DNA from: an uncultured Candidatus Woesearchaeota archaeon
Lineage (GTDB): Archaea > Nanobdellota > Nanobdellia > Woesearchaeales > GW2011-AR9
DNA length: 45,766 nt
Direction: 5' to 3'
Assembly (NCBI GenBank): GCA_902529885.1
Contig: CABZYC010000004.1
Span: 1-45,766 of the forward strand
In this document: piece by piece, positions 30,240 through 38,349 of the stretch
How the letters are laid out: every line of letters starts with the position of its first letter
How positions within the stretch are numbered: the stretch's first letter is position 1
Notes under the pieces: model-generated
The model's input: the letters and a program-made list of their open reading frames with translations, nothing else
The model's database searches: none
Told to the model about the DNA's origin: nothing
Position numbers and translations under genes: made by a program

Positions 30240-30848
30240 TTATCTTAAAAGTTTGTACCTTGCTGAAGCCTTATACTTAATTAGATTCAAATAGATCTTA
30301 TCATGTATCCTTTCTAATTTACAAACGTAACGATACCCTTCTTTAGACCAAGTTGATTTTATTTTATTTTTCTTTTTTTCCCGGATCAATTTTTTAAACT
30401 CAGATTTATAAAATCTAAATTTACGCCTATTTTGAAGAACCAAATTAGATAGTGCAATCACATTAGTCTTAAAATTAAACTTTTTAGCATTTTTCAGATT
30501 ATTATACAATGTAAACTCATAAACTAGGTCTTCTTGAAAATGAGAAAAATCTTTAACAATCAAGTTTTGCCATTCTTCAAGTTCAATACCATACTTTAAA
30601 AAAAAATCTACCGTCTGCTGAATCAATGCTTCATATTTTAATTTATTAATCTTTAAAGGTATAAAAACAGGCAAAGCAGGATCAGAACCATCCTTTACTA
30701 CCCTTAATTTTGGAGTGTTTGGTACAGCAGGAGTTTTATCATCGTCAAAAGCTTTTTGCAATTTAGCATTTATTTCTTGTTGAGCACGACTCCTAACATT
30801 CATACGGGGTTGTATAAACAATGATCTAAACCATTTGACTAGTTTCAT
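30240..30848 (-). CDS. Hypothetical basic protein
   Basis: 202-aa ORF; Lys/Arg-rich. Confidence 0.5.
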   Translation of the reverse strand: MKLVKWFRSLFIQPRMNVRSRAQQEINAKLQKAFDDDKTPAVPNTPKLRVVKDGSDPALPVFIPLKINKLKYEALIQQTVDFFLKYGIELEEWQNLIVKDFSHFQEDLVYEFTLYNNLKNAKKFNFKTNVIALSNLVLQNRRKFRFYKSEFKKLIREKKKNKIKSTWSKEGYRYVCKLERIHDKIYLNLIKYKASARYKLLR

Positions 30849-30879
30849 GTTTGATGTTATTAAATATAAATATTAAAAT

Positions 30880-31401
30880 CTATGCAAAACCTAAAAAGTA
30901 CATAATACCAAAAAATAGTGCTGCTGGAGCAAACACGATGAAAGTGCTAGCGTACCAAGATATTTTCACACGAAAAAACAATAAGTACCATTGAATAATG
31001 TAAGCTAACGAACCTGCATACAAAAATACACCTTGCATAGGTAGCAGTAAAATGATGTTTGGTAAACTTACCACTGCATAATACGATTCACGTTTATGAC
31101 TCTCACCAAAAAGTTTTGCCAACATATAAATTATGTAACTGTTCAACCATAAAGATACATGCGCTAAAGGTAAAGATATGAAAAACATGAGTAAGATGTT
31201 TATAATCACTGCTTCAACACCCATTGTCTTATACAAAAAAGGAGACGTAACAAGTGCTTGTATCCAGTACATTATTGCAATAAAATCAATGCATACTTGT
31301 TTACCATACTTCTTTTTCTGTAAAGTTCTCAAAGGAGACTGGAAAAAATCAATGAGCACACTAAAAGCCTTAATAATACGTTCACTGTCCCAGTATAACA
31401 T
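30880..31401 (-). CDS. Integral membrane protein (Yip1-like architecture)
   Basis: SPLRTLQ..., several TM helices. Confidence 0.5.
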   Translation of the reverse strand: MLYWDSERIIKAFSVLIDFFQSPLRTLQKKKYGKQVCIDFIAIMYWIQALVTSPFLYKTMGVEAVIINILLMFFISLPLAHVSLWLNSYIIYMLAKLFGESHKRESYYAVVSLPNIILLLPMQGVFLYAGSLAYIIQWYLLFFRVKISWYASTFIVFAPAALFFGIMYFLGFA

Positions 31402-31454
31402 AACAACAAATCAAACAACGAAGATTTATAAAATACACTGTTTTGGGAAAACAT

Positions 31455-32174
31455 ATGATGAATATACTCCCTTACCTTGGACAAAATTTACATGTAATCA
31501 CAGAAAATCAAATCGATCGGACATTTTCAGACATGGGACAGTTCCAAGGCCCAGCAGAAATATGTTATTTATTAGATGGTCTTCCACAACTTGGTGCAAA
31601 AGAACTTGTTCAAATAGCAGACTATTTTCGAAAAGTAGATAATGTGCCAGCAGATCAAAAAGGAAGATTATTACATTATGCAAATGTTATGTATCGAAAA
31701 TCAATTAATCAAACAAAAGATCTTAGTACACTCAATAAATTGCACGAATCCTTAAAGGAGAGTGCTAGTTTTGTCAGGGAACATGCAGGCAGAATTACAC
31801 GATTACACAATATTTTATTACATTCTATTGCATACCAAGGAATGAGCACTAGTAATACCTTATCACTTAATGCAAGAAGAAGTATTGAAGAAGAAGGTGA
31901 AAATATGCCTTACAGTAACTTGGACACATTACAAAAAGACTTATTATGTTACAGTGGCGACGCAATAAATTTTCACGATCACTTTATGCAGGCAGGTAAA
32001 ACTCTTGGTGATCAACGTGACGAAGCACTTGAAACTTTAGGGATTGCAGCATACAACCTCCAGAATTTTGAACTTGCACAAATGGTGCTTAAAGAGATGA
32101 AAAATAGACCAGAACATACACTTACAGGTCTTGACTATATGCTTGAAGGTGTACCACCACAGAAGGGTTACTAA
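31455..32174 (+). CDS. Hypothetical helical protein (start at ATG 31455; ORF track 31443 is TTG)
   Basis: 240-aa ORF; TATA TTTATAAAA at 31425 about 30 nt upstream. Confidence 0.5.
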   Translation: MMNILPYLGQNLHVITENQIDRTFSDMGQFQGPAEICYLLDGLPQLGAKELVQIADYFRKVDNVPADQKGRLLHYANVMYRKSINQTKDLSTLNKLHESLKESASFVREHAGRITRLHNILLHSIAYQGMSTSNTLSLNARRSIEEEGENMPYSNLDTLQKDLLCYSGDAINFHDHFMQAGKTLGDQRDEALETLGIAAYNLQNFELAQMVLKEMKNRPEHTLTGLDYMLEGVPPQKGY

Positions 32175-32243
32175 AATTTAAATACCAATTTCATATTACT
32201 AATAATGAACCTGGATACCCATTGAGGCGAAGGTATGCCGGTA

Positions 32244-33209
32244 TTAAGCAGTCACATCCCCTGACTGCTGGGGAGCCTCAAAATTACCATTGTATACCAT
32301 AGTGTCACCAATCACTATTTTTTTTACTAAACAAAAACAGTCAATATGATATTTTTGATACACTTTTTTACTGATCTTTTTTCGGTACAACGCATGCTTT
32401 TTTCCTAGACTAACGTGTACACCTTCAAATCGTTCAAAAGCTGTTGGTTCTGCCACAGTACGGTCCGGACCCATACCACGGTTAAACCCAAAACCAATCT
32501 CGCGTACAAGAACTTCTCCCTCAACATCACGGATCATCTGTAAAATGTCTTCAAATTTTTGCGGCCCATTATGCGAAATAACGCGGCCGTCTTTAATAGT
32601 CATTGTGAACGGGTCAACTGTCTGCAGTTTAATGTCCATGTTAGGAAAACCGAACACTGTTAACGTACCATTCGTTGAGCTTAAGTCTTTAGCTTCAGTG
32701 AAAGCTTCCCCAATAGGAAACCCTGCACTGTACAATTTGTTAAAGTACCCATCATTATATTTCCACACGTCAGTTTCAGGAACAGTGAATGTGCAGTCAC
32801 CATTCATTATTTTTATCGGGCCTTCAAGCGAGGATAACCACTGGCCAAGTGCACGGTAACGTGGAGAGTCAAAACGTAAAGAGTCAAGGTACACTGAAAC
32901 ATTTTGTATACGTTCAAGACGTACAAACTCCATTACTTTGTGACCTTTCAAACACAAATCTACGCGTAGACGATCTTTAGTAATACGAAAACTTGAACTT
33001 TGTATTAAAACAATCATGGTAGGTTCTAAACTGTCCAAAAAAGGTTTAGTATCTTCACAAAATAAATGGAAAGTACTGTCAGGGTACGCAAGCTTAAACT
33101 CTTCCATTAAAGCTTTAGAAAGTACACTATCATTATCGTGAACAACAACAATGTCACCATCGTGCTCATAACAATGTTTAATTTGTTGTTGTAGATCGTT
33201 TTCTATCAT
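32244..33209 (-). CDS. Aminopeptidase T (M29)-like protein
   Basis: FPIGEAFTEAKDLSSTNGTLTVFG, TMTIKDGRVI, VREIGFGFNRGM; start at 33209 favoured over 33230. Confidence 0.5.
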   Translation of the reverse strand: MIENDLQQQIKHCYEHDGDIVVVHDNDSVLSKALMEEFKLAYPDSTFHLFCEDTKPFLDSLEPTMIVLIQSSSFRITKDRLRVDLCLKGHKVMEFVRLERIQNVSVYLDSLRFDSPRYRALGQWLSSLEGPIKIMNGDCTFTVPETDVWKYNDGYFNKLYSAGFPIGEAFTEAKDLSSTNGTLTVFGFPNMDIKLQTVDPFTMTIKDGRVISHNGPQKFEDILQMIRDVEGEVLVREIGFGFNRGMGPDRTVAEPTAFERFEGVHVSLGKKHALYRKKISKKVYQKYHIDCFCLVKKIVIGDTMVYNGNFEAPQQSGDVTA

Positions 33210-33276
33210 AAAACAATAATCCTCATACATTATTAATAAACATTATCCTTAAATATGAACATATTAACTAGTTTAT

Positions 33277-33681
33277 ATGAACCCAAAAGAAAGTATTTTC
33301 ATGAAAATATTGAGTGGTGACATACCTTGTCATAAAGTGTACGAAGACGGTTGTGCACTAGCATTCCTAGACGTGTACCCCCACGCAAAAGGGCACACAC
33401 TTGTAATCCCAAAACAGCCAGTGTACACTTTTGACGAAGTTACGGACGTAGCCGGCCTGTTCACTGCAGTACAAAAAACAATGAATGTTCTAAAACAAAA
33501 ATTGAACTGTGACGGGTTTAATGTTGGATGGAACAACGGTAAAGTTGCTGGGCAAGCAGTACCCTACATGCACGTGCACATTATGCCACGGTATGAAGAT
33601 GATAATGGGGGGTCAATGCACACTATTATTAATAATCCTGGACCTGACACAGTCGACAACGTAGCTAAACTGTTTCAGTAA
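33277..33681 (+). CDS. HIT-family nucleotide hydrolase/transferase
   Basis: FLDVYPHAKGHTLVIPK; histidine triad MHVHIMPRY. Confidence 0.93.
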   Translation: MNPKESIFMKILSGDIPCHKVYEDGCALAFLDVYPHAKGHTLVIPKQPVYTFDEVTDVAGLFTAVQKTMNVLKQKLNCDGFNVGWNNGKVAGQAVPYMHVHIMPRYEDDNGGSMHTIINNPGPDTVDNVAKLFQ

Positions 33682-33718
33682 GATTTATTAATGAGAGCCG
33701 TTCACTGCGTCATGTAAA

Positions 33719-33840
33719 GGCGAAGTAGCATAGCTTGGTTATTGCGCCACGCTCATACGTTAATGAGCGCTGAGAACGAAAGTTCAATGACGAGCAGCTG
33801 AGTTACGTGGAGGTCGGGGATTCAAATTCCCCCTTCGCCA
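33719..33840 (+). tRNA. tRNA-Met(CAU) (or Ile2-CAU) with 47-nt intron 33758-33804 at position 37/38
   Basis: Acceptor GGCGAAG/CTTCGCC-A73; anticodon stem CCACG/CGTGG; T-arm GGGGA TTCAAAT TCCCC; BHB: 4-bp helix CTCA/TGAG flanked by 3-nt bulges TA^C and TT^A. Confidence 0.92.
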
Positions 33841-33855
33841 CTTTCTTTACAAAAA

Positions 33856-34431
33856 TTAGTTTGCTTTACCTTTAAGCCCGCTCATTAAACATGACCCGTT
33901 TTCAGTCAAATATTTTATTAAACAAGTATCTTCAACCAAAGTTTCTAAGTCCCACATGTACCCAGACTTTACACGAGTCATTACATTGAGTTTTCCAAGC
34001 TCGTTCAGTTGAGCAGAATGAAACATTTCTATTCCAGAAGGCACATCTTCAAACCCTTGCTTATACAACTCCCAAGCAACACTTGCAGTAAACCGTTCGT
34101 CAACATCATCTTTACCACTTGCATATTCTAACAGGCGATGTAACGTGCTGTATAGTGCTAAAGGGTCGCCAGTCACCACATAATCTCCTAAAGCACGAAA
34201 CCCAAAGTCTCTACTTAATACATTGTTACCATAATCAAGTTCAAGGTGTGCTAATGTTCCAAGACCATGATAAAAACGCGTTGCATCAAAACGTTCAGTG
34301 TTATGTAGTACAGAGTACATTGCACAAATATGTTCAGAATAATCTTTTAACACCATAATTGATTCTTTAGCATCTTCATACTGTTCAGATTCAGAAAGTA
34401 CATGGTCAAACAACAAATCTTTCAAATTCAT
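33856..34431 (-). CDS. Hypothetical protein
   Basis: 191-aa ORF; TATA TTTATAAA 34453-34460 upstream on minus strand. Confidence 0.55.
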   Translation of the reverse strand: MNLKDLLFDHVLSESEQYEDAKESIMVLKDYSEHICAMYSVLHNTERFDATRFYHGLGTLAHLELDYGNNVLSRDFGFRALGDYVVTGDPLALYSTLHRLLEYASGKDDVDERFTASVAWELYKQGFEDVPSGIEMFHSAQLNELGKLNVMTRVKSGYMWDLETLVEDTCLIKYLTENGSCLMSGLKGKAN

Positions 34432-34518
34432 CTAAGCGTAAAATAAGACCCATTTATAAAATATATGTCTAAGAGCTAAGATAAAGTTTATAAACAAGAG
34501 ACAATGCAATCATGCTAT

Positions 34519-34602
34519 GCCGTGATCGCATAATCTGGTATTGCGCAAGCCTGGAAAGCTTGTTTCCCTCGGGATATCTGGGTTCAAATCCCAGTCGCGG
34601 CG
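34519..34602 (+). tRNA. tRNA-Ser(GGA)
   Basis: Acceptor GCCGTGA/TCGCGGC-G73; CAAGC-CTGGAAA-GCTTG anticodon arm; long variable arm TTTCCCTCGGGATAT; CTGGG TTCAAAT CCCAG. Confidence 0.95.
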
Positions 34603-34691
34603 TATAATACCTTATCTCTAAATCCCATACATTTTTGACACAAAACATATACTTTCAAACAGACAAAAACGGCTGTTTTCTCCGTAGGTGC
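34590..34691 (+). repeat. Repeat copy A (starts within tRNA-Ser 3' end)
   Basis: cccagtcgcggcgtataa[t]accttatctctaaatcccatacatttttgacacaaaacatatact ... gctgttttctccgtaggtgc. Confidence 0.95.
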
Positions 34692-34831
34692 TTATTAATT
34701 GGAATAGTAGGATACGACTATGACAAGACAAGAGAAAAGATATGATATTTATGAGTATAATCAAGGAAGGATAACCCAAAAACATCGAATTAATATACTA
34801 TAAAATATTCTTTAGTGGTAGGTGATATATA

Positions 34832-35194
34832 ATGGTAAAAGATGATTCACTATATGTTATAGCTATCGTTGCAGTTGTTGCAGTGGTAGGTTTAGTAGTT
34901 ATGGCTACAAGCAGTAGTAGTACTGTTATGGTAGCTGAGGACTTGCCGAGTATGGCAGAAGAAAGTGATAGTTCAGCGATTGCTGGAGAGGCATTTCGTA
35001 CAGGCAGTAGCAGCAAATTATATGATAGAGGATACGGTGGTGTTTCGGATCATGATATTTCCGTAGGGATAGGCAGTTCTGCTGGATCAACTCAGCTAGG
35101 TACACATAGGATGTGCTGTGGCGGTGAGGTTGATAAGTATGGTGATGTATGCCCGAGGCAAGATAATAGCTGTTCTCATTGCGAATGTAAATAG
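34832..35194 (+). CDS. Small exported protein with Cys-rich C-terminus
   Basis: TM VIAIVAVVAVVGLVVMA; IAGEAFRTG; terminal MCCGGEVDKYGDVCPRQDNSCSHCECK (6 Cys). Confidence 0.65.
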   Translation: MVKDDSLYVIAIVAVVAVVGLVVMATSSSSTVMVAEDLPSMAEESDSSAIAGEAFRTGSSSKLYDRGYGGVSDHDISVGIGSSAGSTQLGTHRMCCGGEVDKYGDVCPRQDNSCSHCECK

Positions 35195-35383
35195 CAAAGA
35201 AACTAATTATGGGGCTGGTAACAACGCGTTCTACTCGTTGTCTGCTAATTCACTCTTTTAGATAGTTCAGTCTCTAAAACATTAAATTAATATATCAATA
35301 TTGATATGTTTCTTGTACTAATCCCGATAAATACACAGAAAGTTGTGTTTTATGTTAGGGATCTAGAGATATACTCTACTAAC

Positions 35384-35504
35384 CCCAGTCGCGGCGTATA
35401 AGACCTTATCTCTAAATCCCATACATTTTTGACACAAAACATATACTTCCAAAGGGAAAAATTTCTTGCAGCTTTTGCTTGATAGCTGTTTTCTCCGTAG
35501 GTGC
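35384..35504 (+). repeat. Repeat copy B (truncated tRNA-Ser 3' end plus downstream block)
   Basis: 64/65 identity to copy A in block 1 and 20/20 in block 2 (35485-35504), spacer replaced. Confidence 0.95.
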
Positions 35505-35541
35505 AGTTATCTTATTATACATTAACGAACTTACACAGACC

Positions 35542-36246
35542 ATGTCTTTAGAAAGTAAAGTTAACAGACGAGATTTTATTAGAAAGTTAGGGTTAACCGC
35601 TGCCGCGGCAGCGTTACCGAATACTGCAGAGGCTGACATAATGTGCGCGCCCCTAATTCAAAACCAGCGTGTCCAGGCTCGGTACCCGAACGGCTGGCCC
35701 ATGTATGATCGCAGAGGAAACCCCATCTATACCATGATTCCTGTACAGGTAGGGGACGATTGTGCAACCTACCTGCAATTTAAACCAGTCTCAGCTACAC
35801 CGCAAAAAAAAACACAATGGTGCTGGGCGGCATGCATTGAATCCTTATTAAGTTATCACGGTGTTAAAGTACCGCAAGAGGTTATTGTAAAACGTACGTT
35901 CGGCGGCCTGCATAATGAGCCAGGGTATCCACACCAAATTGTCGGAAATATGAACCATACAAGCACAGACATACACGGAATAAATTATAGGGTGCAGGCG
36001 ACACACTACGGTACGATTAATGCTGTCACTATGGCCAACGAGCTTGCACGTAATCAACCAATGATTGTGGGAAGCCAAGGACATGCCACTGTGTTAACCG
36101 GAATAAAGTACCAAAGAACAAACATGGGTACAAGCATTGAACAAGTTATCGTGTACGATCCTTGGTTTGGAGCAATCAGGACATATTCGCCAAGTGAATG
36201 GGGAAACATGAATTTTGCTGCCAAAGTGGATGTGACAAAGTTTTAG
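35542..36246 (+). CDS. Tat-exported papain-like/C39-like cysteine peptidase (ORF track start 35479)
   Basis: Tat signal VNRRDFIRKLGLTAAAAALPNTAEA; QWCWAACIESLLSYHG, GSQGHATVLTGI, VIVYDPW. Confidence 0.85.
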   Translation: MSLESKVNRRDFIRKLGLTAAAAALPNTAEADIMCAPLIQNQRVQARYPNGWPMYDRRGNPIYTMIPVQVGDDCATYLQFKPVSATPQKKTQWCWAACIESLLSYHGVKVPQEVIVKRTFGGLHNEPGYPHQIVGNMNHTSTDIHGINYRVQATHYGTINAVTMANELARNQPMIVGSQGHATVLTGIKYQRTNMGTSIEQVIVYDPWFGAIRTYSPSEWGNMNFAAKVDVTKF

Positions 36247-36303
36247 GGACGTTTAAACAGGGTTTAGAACGGTATTTGGAAGTGTCTATGACTAATGAAG
36301 AAT

Positions 36304-36340
36304 CCATATACTTTCAAACGGACAAAAACGGCTGTTTTCT
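36304..36340 (+). repeat. Repeat copy C (partial)
   Basis: catatactttcaaacggacaaaaacggctgttttct, one mismatch to copy A 34646-34681. Confidence 0.92.
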
Positions 36341-36426
36341 TGATAGTTAATCTTAAAAAAAATATTAAAAAAAGTTAATTAATCATTAATGAATCTGCAT
36401 TCGCTGAATTTGAATCTAAATTCAAA

Positions 36427-36912
36427 CTATCGTTCATATGGTTCAATGGGTGGCCGATAATTTGTTAAATGAGTATTAAGCCTGTGAACTTCATGGTTTG
36501 AATGAACAATACGTCTTGCTAACCCTTCCGCCATATGATACAAAATCTTGCATCCAGTACTAGGCCGTTGAGTAATATATTCATCAAGACTTTGTTTTGT
36601 TATTTCCCCGATTAATGAATGATCAAGTGTAACCACGTCTGCTGACCTTCTTGTCCCTGCAAAAAAAGCCATCTCCCCAAAACAATCACCTGACCTCATT
36701 TGGTAAATTGTTTTATCTGGATGACGCATCTTTACGTTTACTAAACCACTATATATTAAAAAGATTGAATCACCTAAAGACCCAGAATCAATTATTGTTT
36801 CGTCAGGGTCATAATTTTTTAATTCTACTAAGTCCACTAAAGTAGACCTCTCAGACTCATCTAACTTGCTAAAAAAAGGTATGACACCTTCAAAAATATC
36901 TATCGTAGTCAT
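36427..36912 (-). CDS. Stand-alone cyclic-nucleotide-binding-domain protein
   Basis: FFSKLDESERSTL...IIDSGSLGDSIFLIYSGLVNVKM...GDCFGEMAFFAGTRRSADVV; no HTH after the domain. Confidence 0.88.
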   Translation of the reverse strand: MTTIDIFEGVIPFFSKLDESERSTLVDLVELKNYDPDETIIDSGSLGDSIFLIYSGLVNVKMRHPDKTIYQMRSGDCFGEMAFFAGTRRSADVVTLDHSLIGEITKQSLDEYITQRPSTGCKILYHMAEGLARRIVHSNHEVHRLNTHLTNYRPPIEPYER

Positions 36913-37162
36913 AACTAAAAAGAAGTGCTTATTGTTTAAATAAATTTGTTTTCATCATCAACTACTAAGCTTATTGATCAGTTCTTTTTTGGTAGTAACA
37001 CACACTTTAACCTAAACACTAGACCTAAAATATTCTTCTTTAAATCTCACCCAATCACTATACTCTGACTTAGCAATTTTCATAAAACCCTTATCACTAG
37101 CCCTAAGCATCCTTGTTTAACAAAGATTATTGTTAAAGAGAAGTTTATATAATACATAATAA

Positions 37163-37399
37163 TTGTCTACTCATATGAGAATAATAGACGGTGTAACAAT
37201 AGTTGTTATAACAACACTAATTATAACCTTAATATTTTGTGTACACACCTTGCTTGAACGTCAAGCAGATGACAGGCAGGAAATAAATTTGTGTAACCCT
37301 CCGTGTGAAGATGACGAAGTGTGTAATGAGGAACTTATAACATGCCAAGGTTCATTTGAATACGAGGATTATATACACGATAAAAATTATCATGGATAA
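37163..37399 (+). CDS. Small anchored protein with Cys motif
   Basis: N-terminal TM; NPPCEDDEVCNEELITCQGS. Confidence 0.45.
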   Translation: MSTHMRIIDGVTIVVITTLIITLIFCVHTLLERQADDRQEINLCNPPCEDDEVCNEELITCQGSFEYEDYIHDKNYHG

Positions 37400-37891
37400 T
37401 TAAACAGTCTCAGATTTAATTAAATGTTGAATATGATCATGCAATAAATCTGGTTCTTTAACACTGCGTATACGCATTACTGATTTATCATCATTATCGC
37501 TACCAGTATGCACTAACAATGTGCCAGTACGACATATTCTGTCCCATATATCACGACGAACTTCTACATCAGTTATCTGTTTATATTGTACACTATGAGA
37601 TTCTTCATGAAAAAATTTGTAGTGATAACGTAAATGACCTTGCTCAAAAATATAGTTTGTACACATAATAGTCATCACGTCATCAATAATGAGCCCTATC
37701 AAAATTAGTATGCTTATTACAAAAATAGGAGACATAATCCAATAACTTACACTGAACAAGCCTAAAGAATTAATCGTGCTTAACACTAAAAAAAAAGTTA
37801 TTGAAACAATAAAAGTAATGCCGAACACACGTATAAACGTAGGAAACAGAGTGTTAAACCAATTACTTTTAATCACAATCCTATCACTCAT
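37400..37891 (-). CDS. Membrane protein with bacterial-PH-like domain
   Basis: Two TM segments then TNYIFEQGHLRYHYKFFHEESHSVQYKQITDVEVRRDIWDRICRTGTLLVHT. Confidence 0.65.
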   Translation of the reverse strand: MSDRIVIKSNWFNTLFPTFIRVFGITFIVSITFFLVLSTINSLGLFSVSYWIMSPIFVISILILIGLIIDDVMTIMCTNYIFEQGHLRYHYKFFHEESHSVQYKQITDVEVRRDIWDRICRTGTLLVHTGSDNDDKSVMRIRSVKEPDLLHDHIQHLIKSETV

Positions 37892-37918
37892 GTAATAATA
37901 AATAATTTACTGGTTTAT

Positions 37919-38317
37919 CTACTTTACGTTAACACCTTTTAACCTGCTAACACGTAACACCCATTTTACGTCCAATTTTACTTTGTCAAGATCTTTAACA
38001 ATAGTAGAATATAAAATTGAATTGTACAACGGTTCACTGTGTAATAAACCGTATACACGGTCAAGCTCAAACTGTACAAGGCGACCTTGTTTTCCTAGCC
38101 AGGCTTGGTTCTCATTAAAAAAGTCTCGGTGCATTATTTTCCCAGCAGTGACAGTATGAGCAACATCTATCAAATCTGACACGTCACGGTACACTCTTAA
38201 AATGTGTAACCTTAACCCATTATCAAAGTTTACGATATTAACATTTTCATACATGGGAACGTCAAGGCAAGGCACATAATTATCTGTGCACCGTACATAC
38301 TTGGTTCTCCAAAACAT
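37919..38317 (-). CDS. Hypothetical protein
   Basis: 132-aa ORF in minus-strand gene run. Confidence 0.5.
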   Translation of the reverse strand: MFWRTKYVRCTDNYVPCLDVPMYENVNIVNFDNGLRLHILRVYRDVSDLIDVAHTVTAGKIMHRDFFNENQAWLGKQGRLVQFELDRVYGLLHSEPLYNSILYSTIVKDLDKVKLDVKWVLRVSRLKGVNVK

Positions 38318-38349
38318 TATAAGAAGATGTTTAGACGTTATACTTAAAA

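Noticed and set aside
33758-33804. Box C/D guide RNA inside the tRNA-Met intron (ATGAGCG/CTGA, ATGACGA/CTGA)
   Set aside because: Spacing between box-like motifs leaves no room for about 10-nt guides; a structural or kink-turn reading is kept only as a weak note.
34720-34803. 27-aa ORF MTRQEKRYDIYEYNQGRITQKHRINIL upstream of the Cys-rich gene
   Set aside because: Too short to support without homologues or expression; could be a leader peptide but is not claimed.
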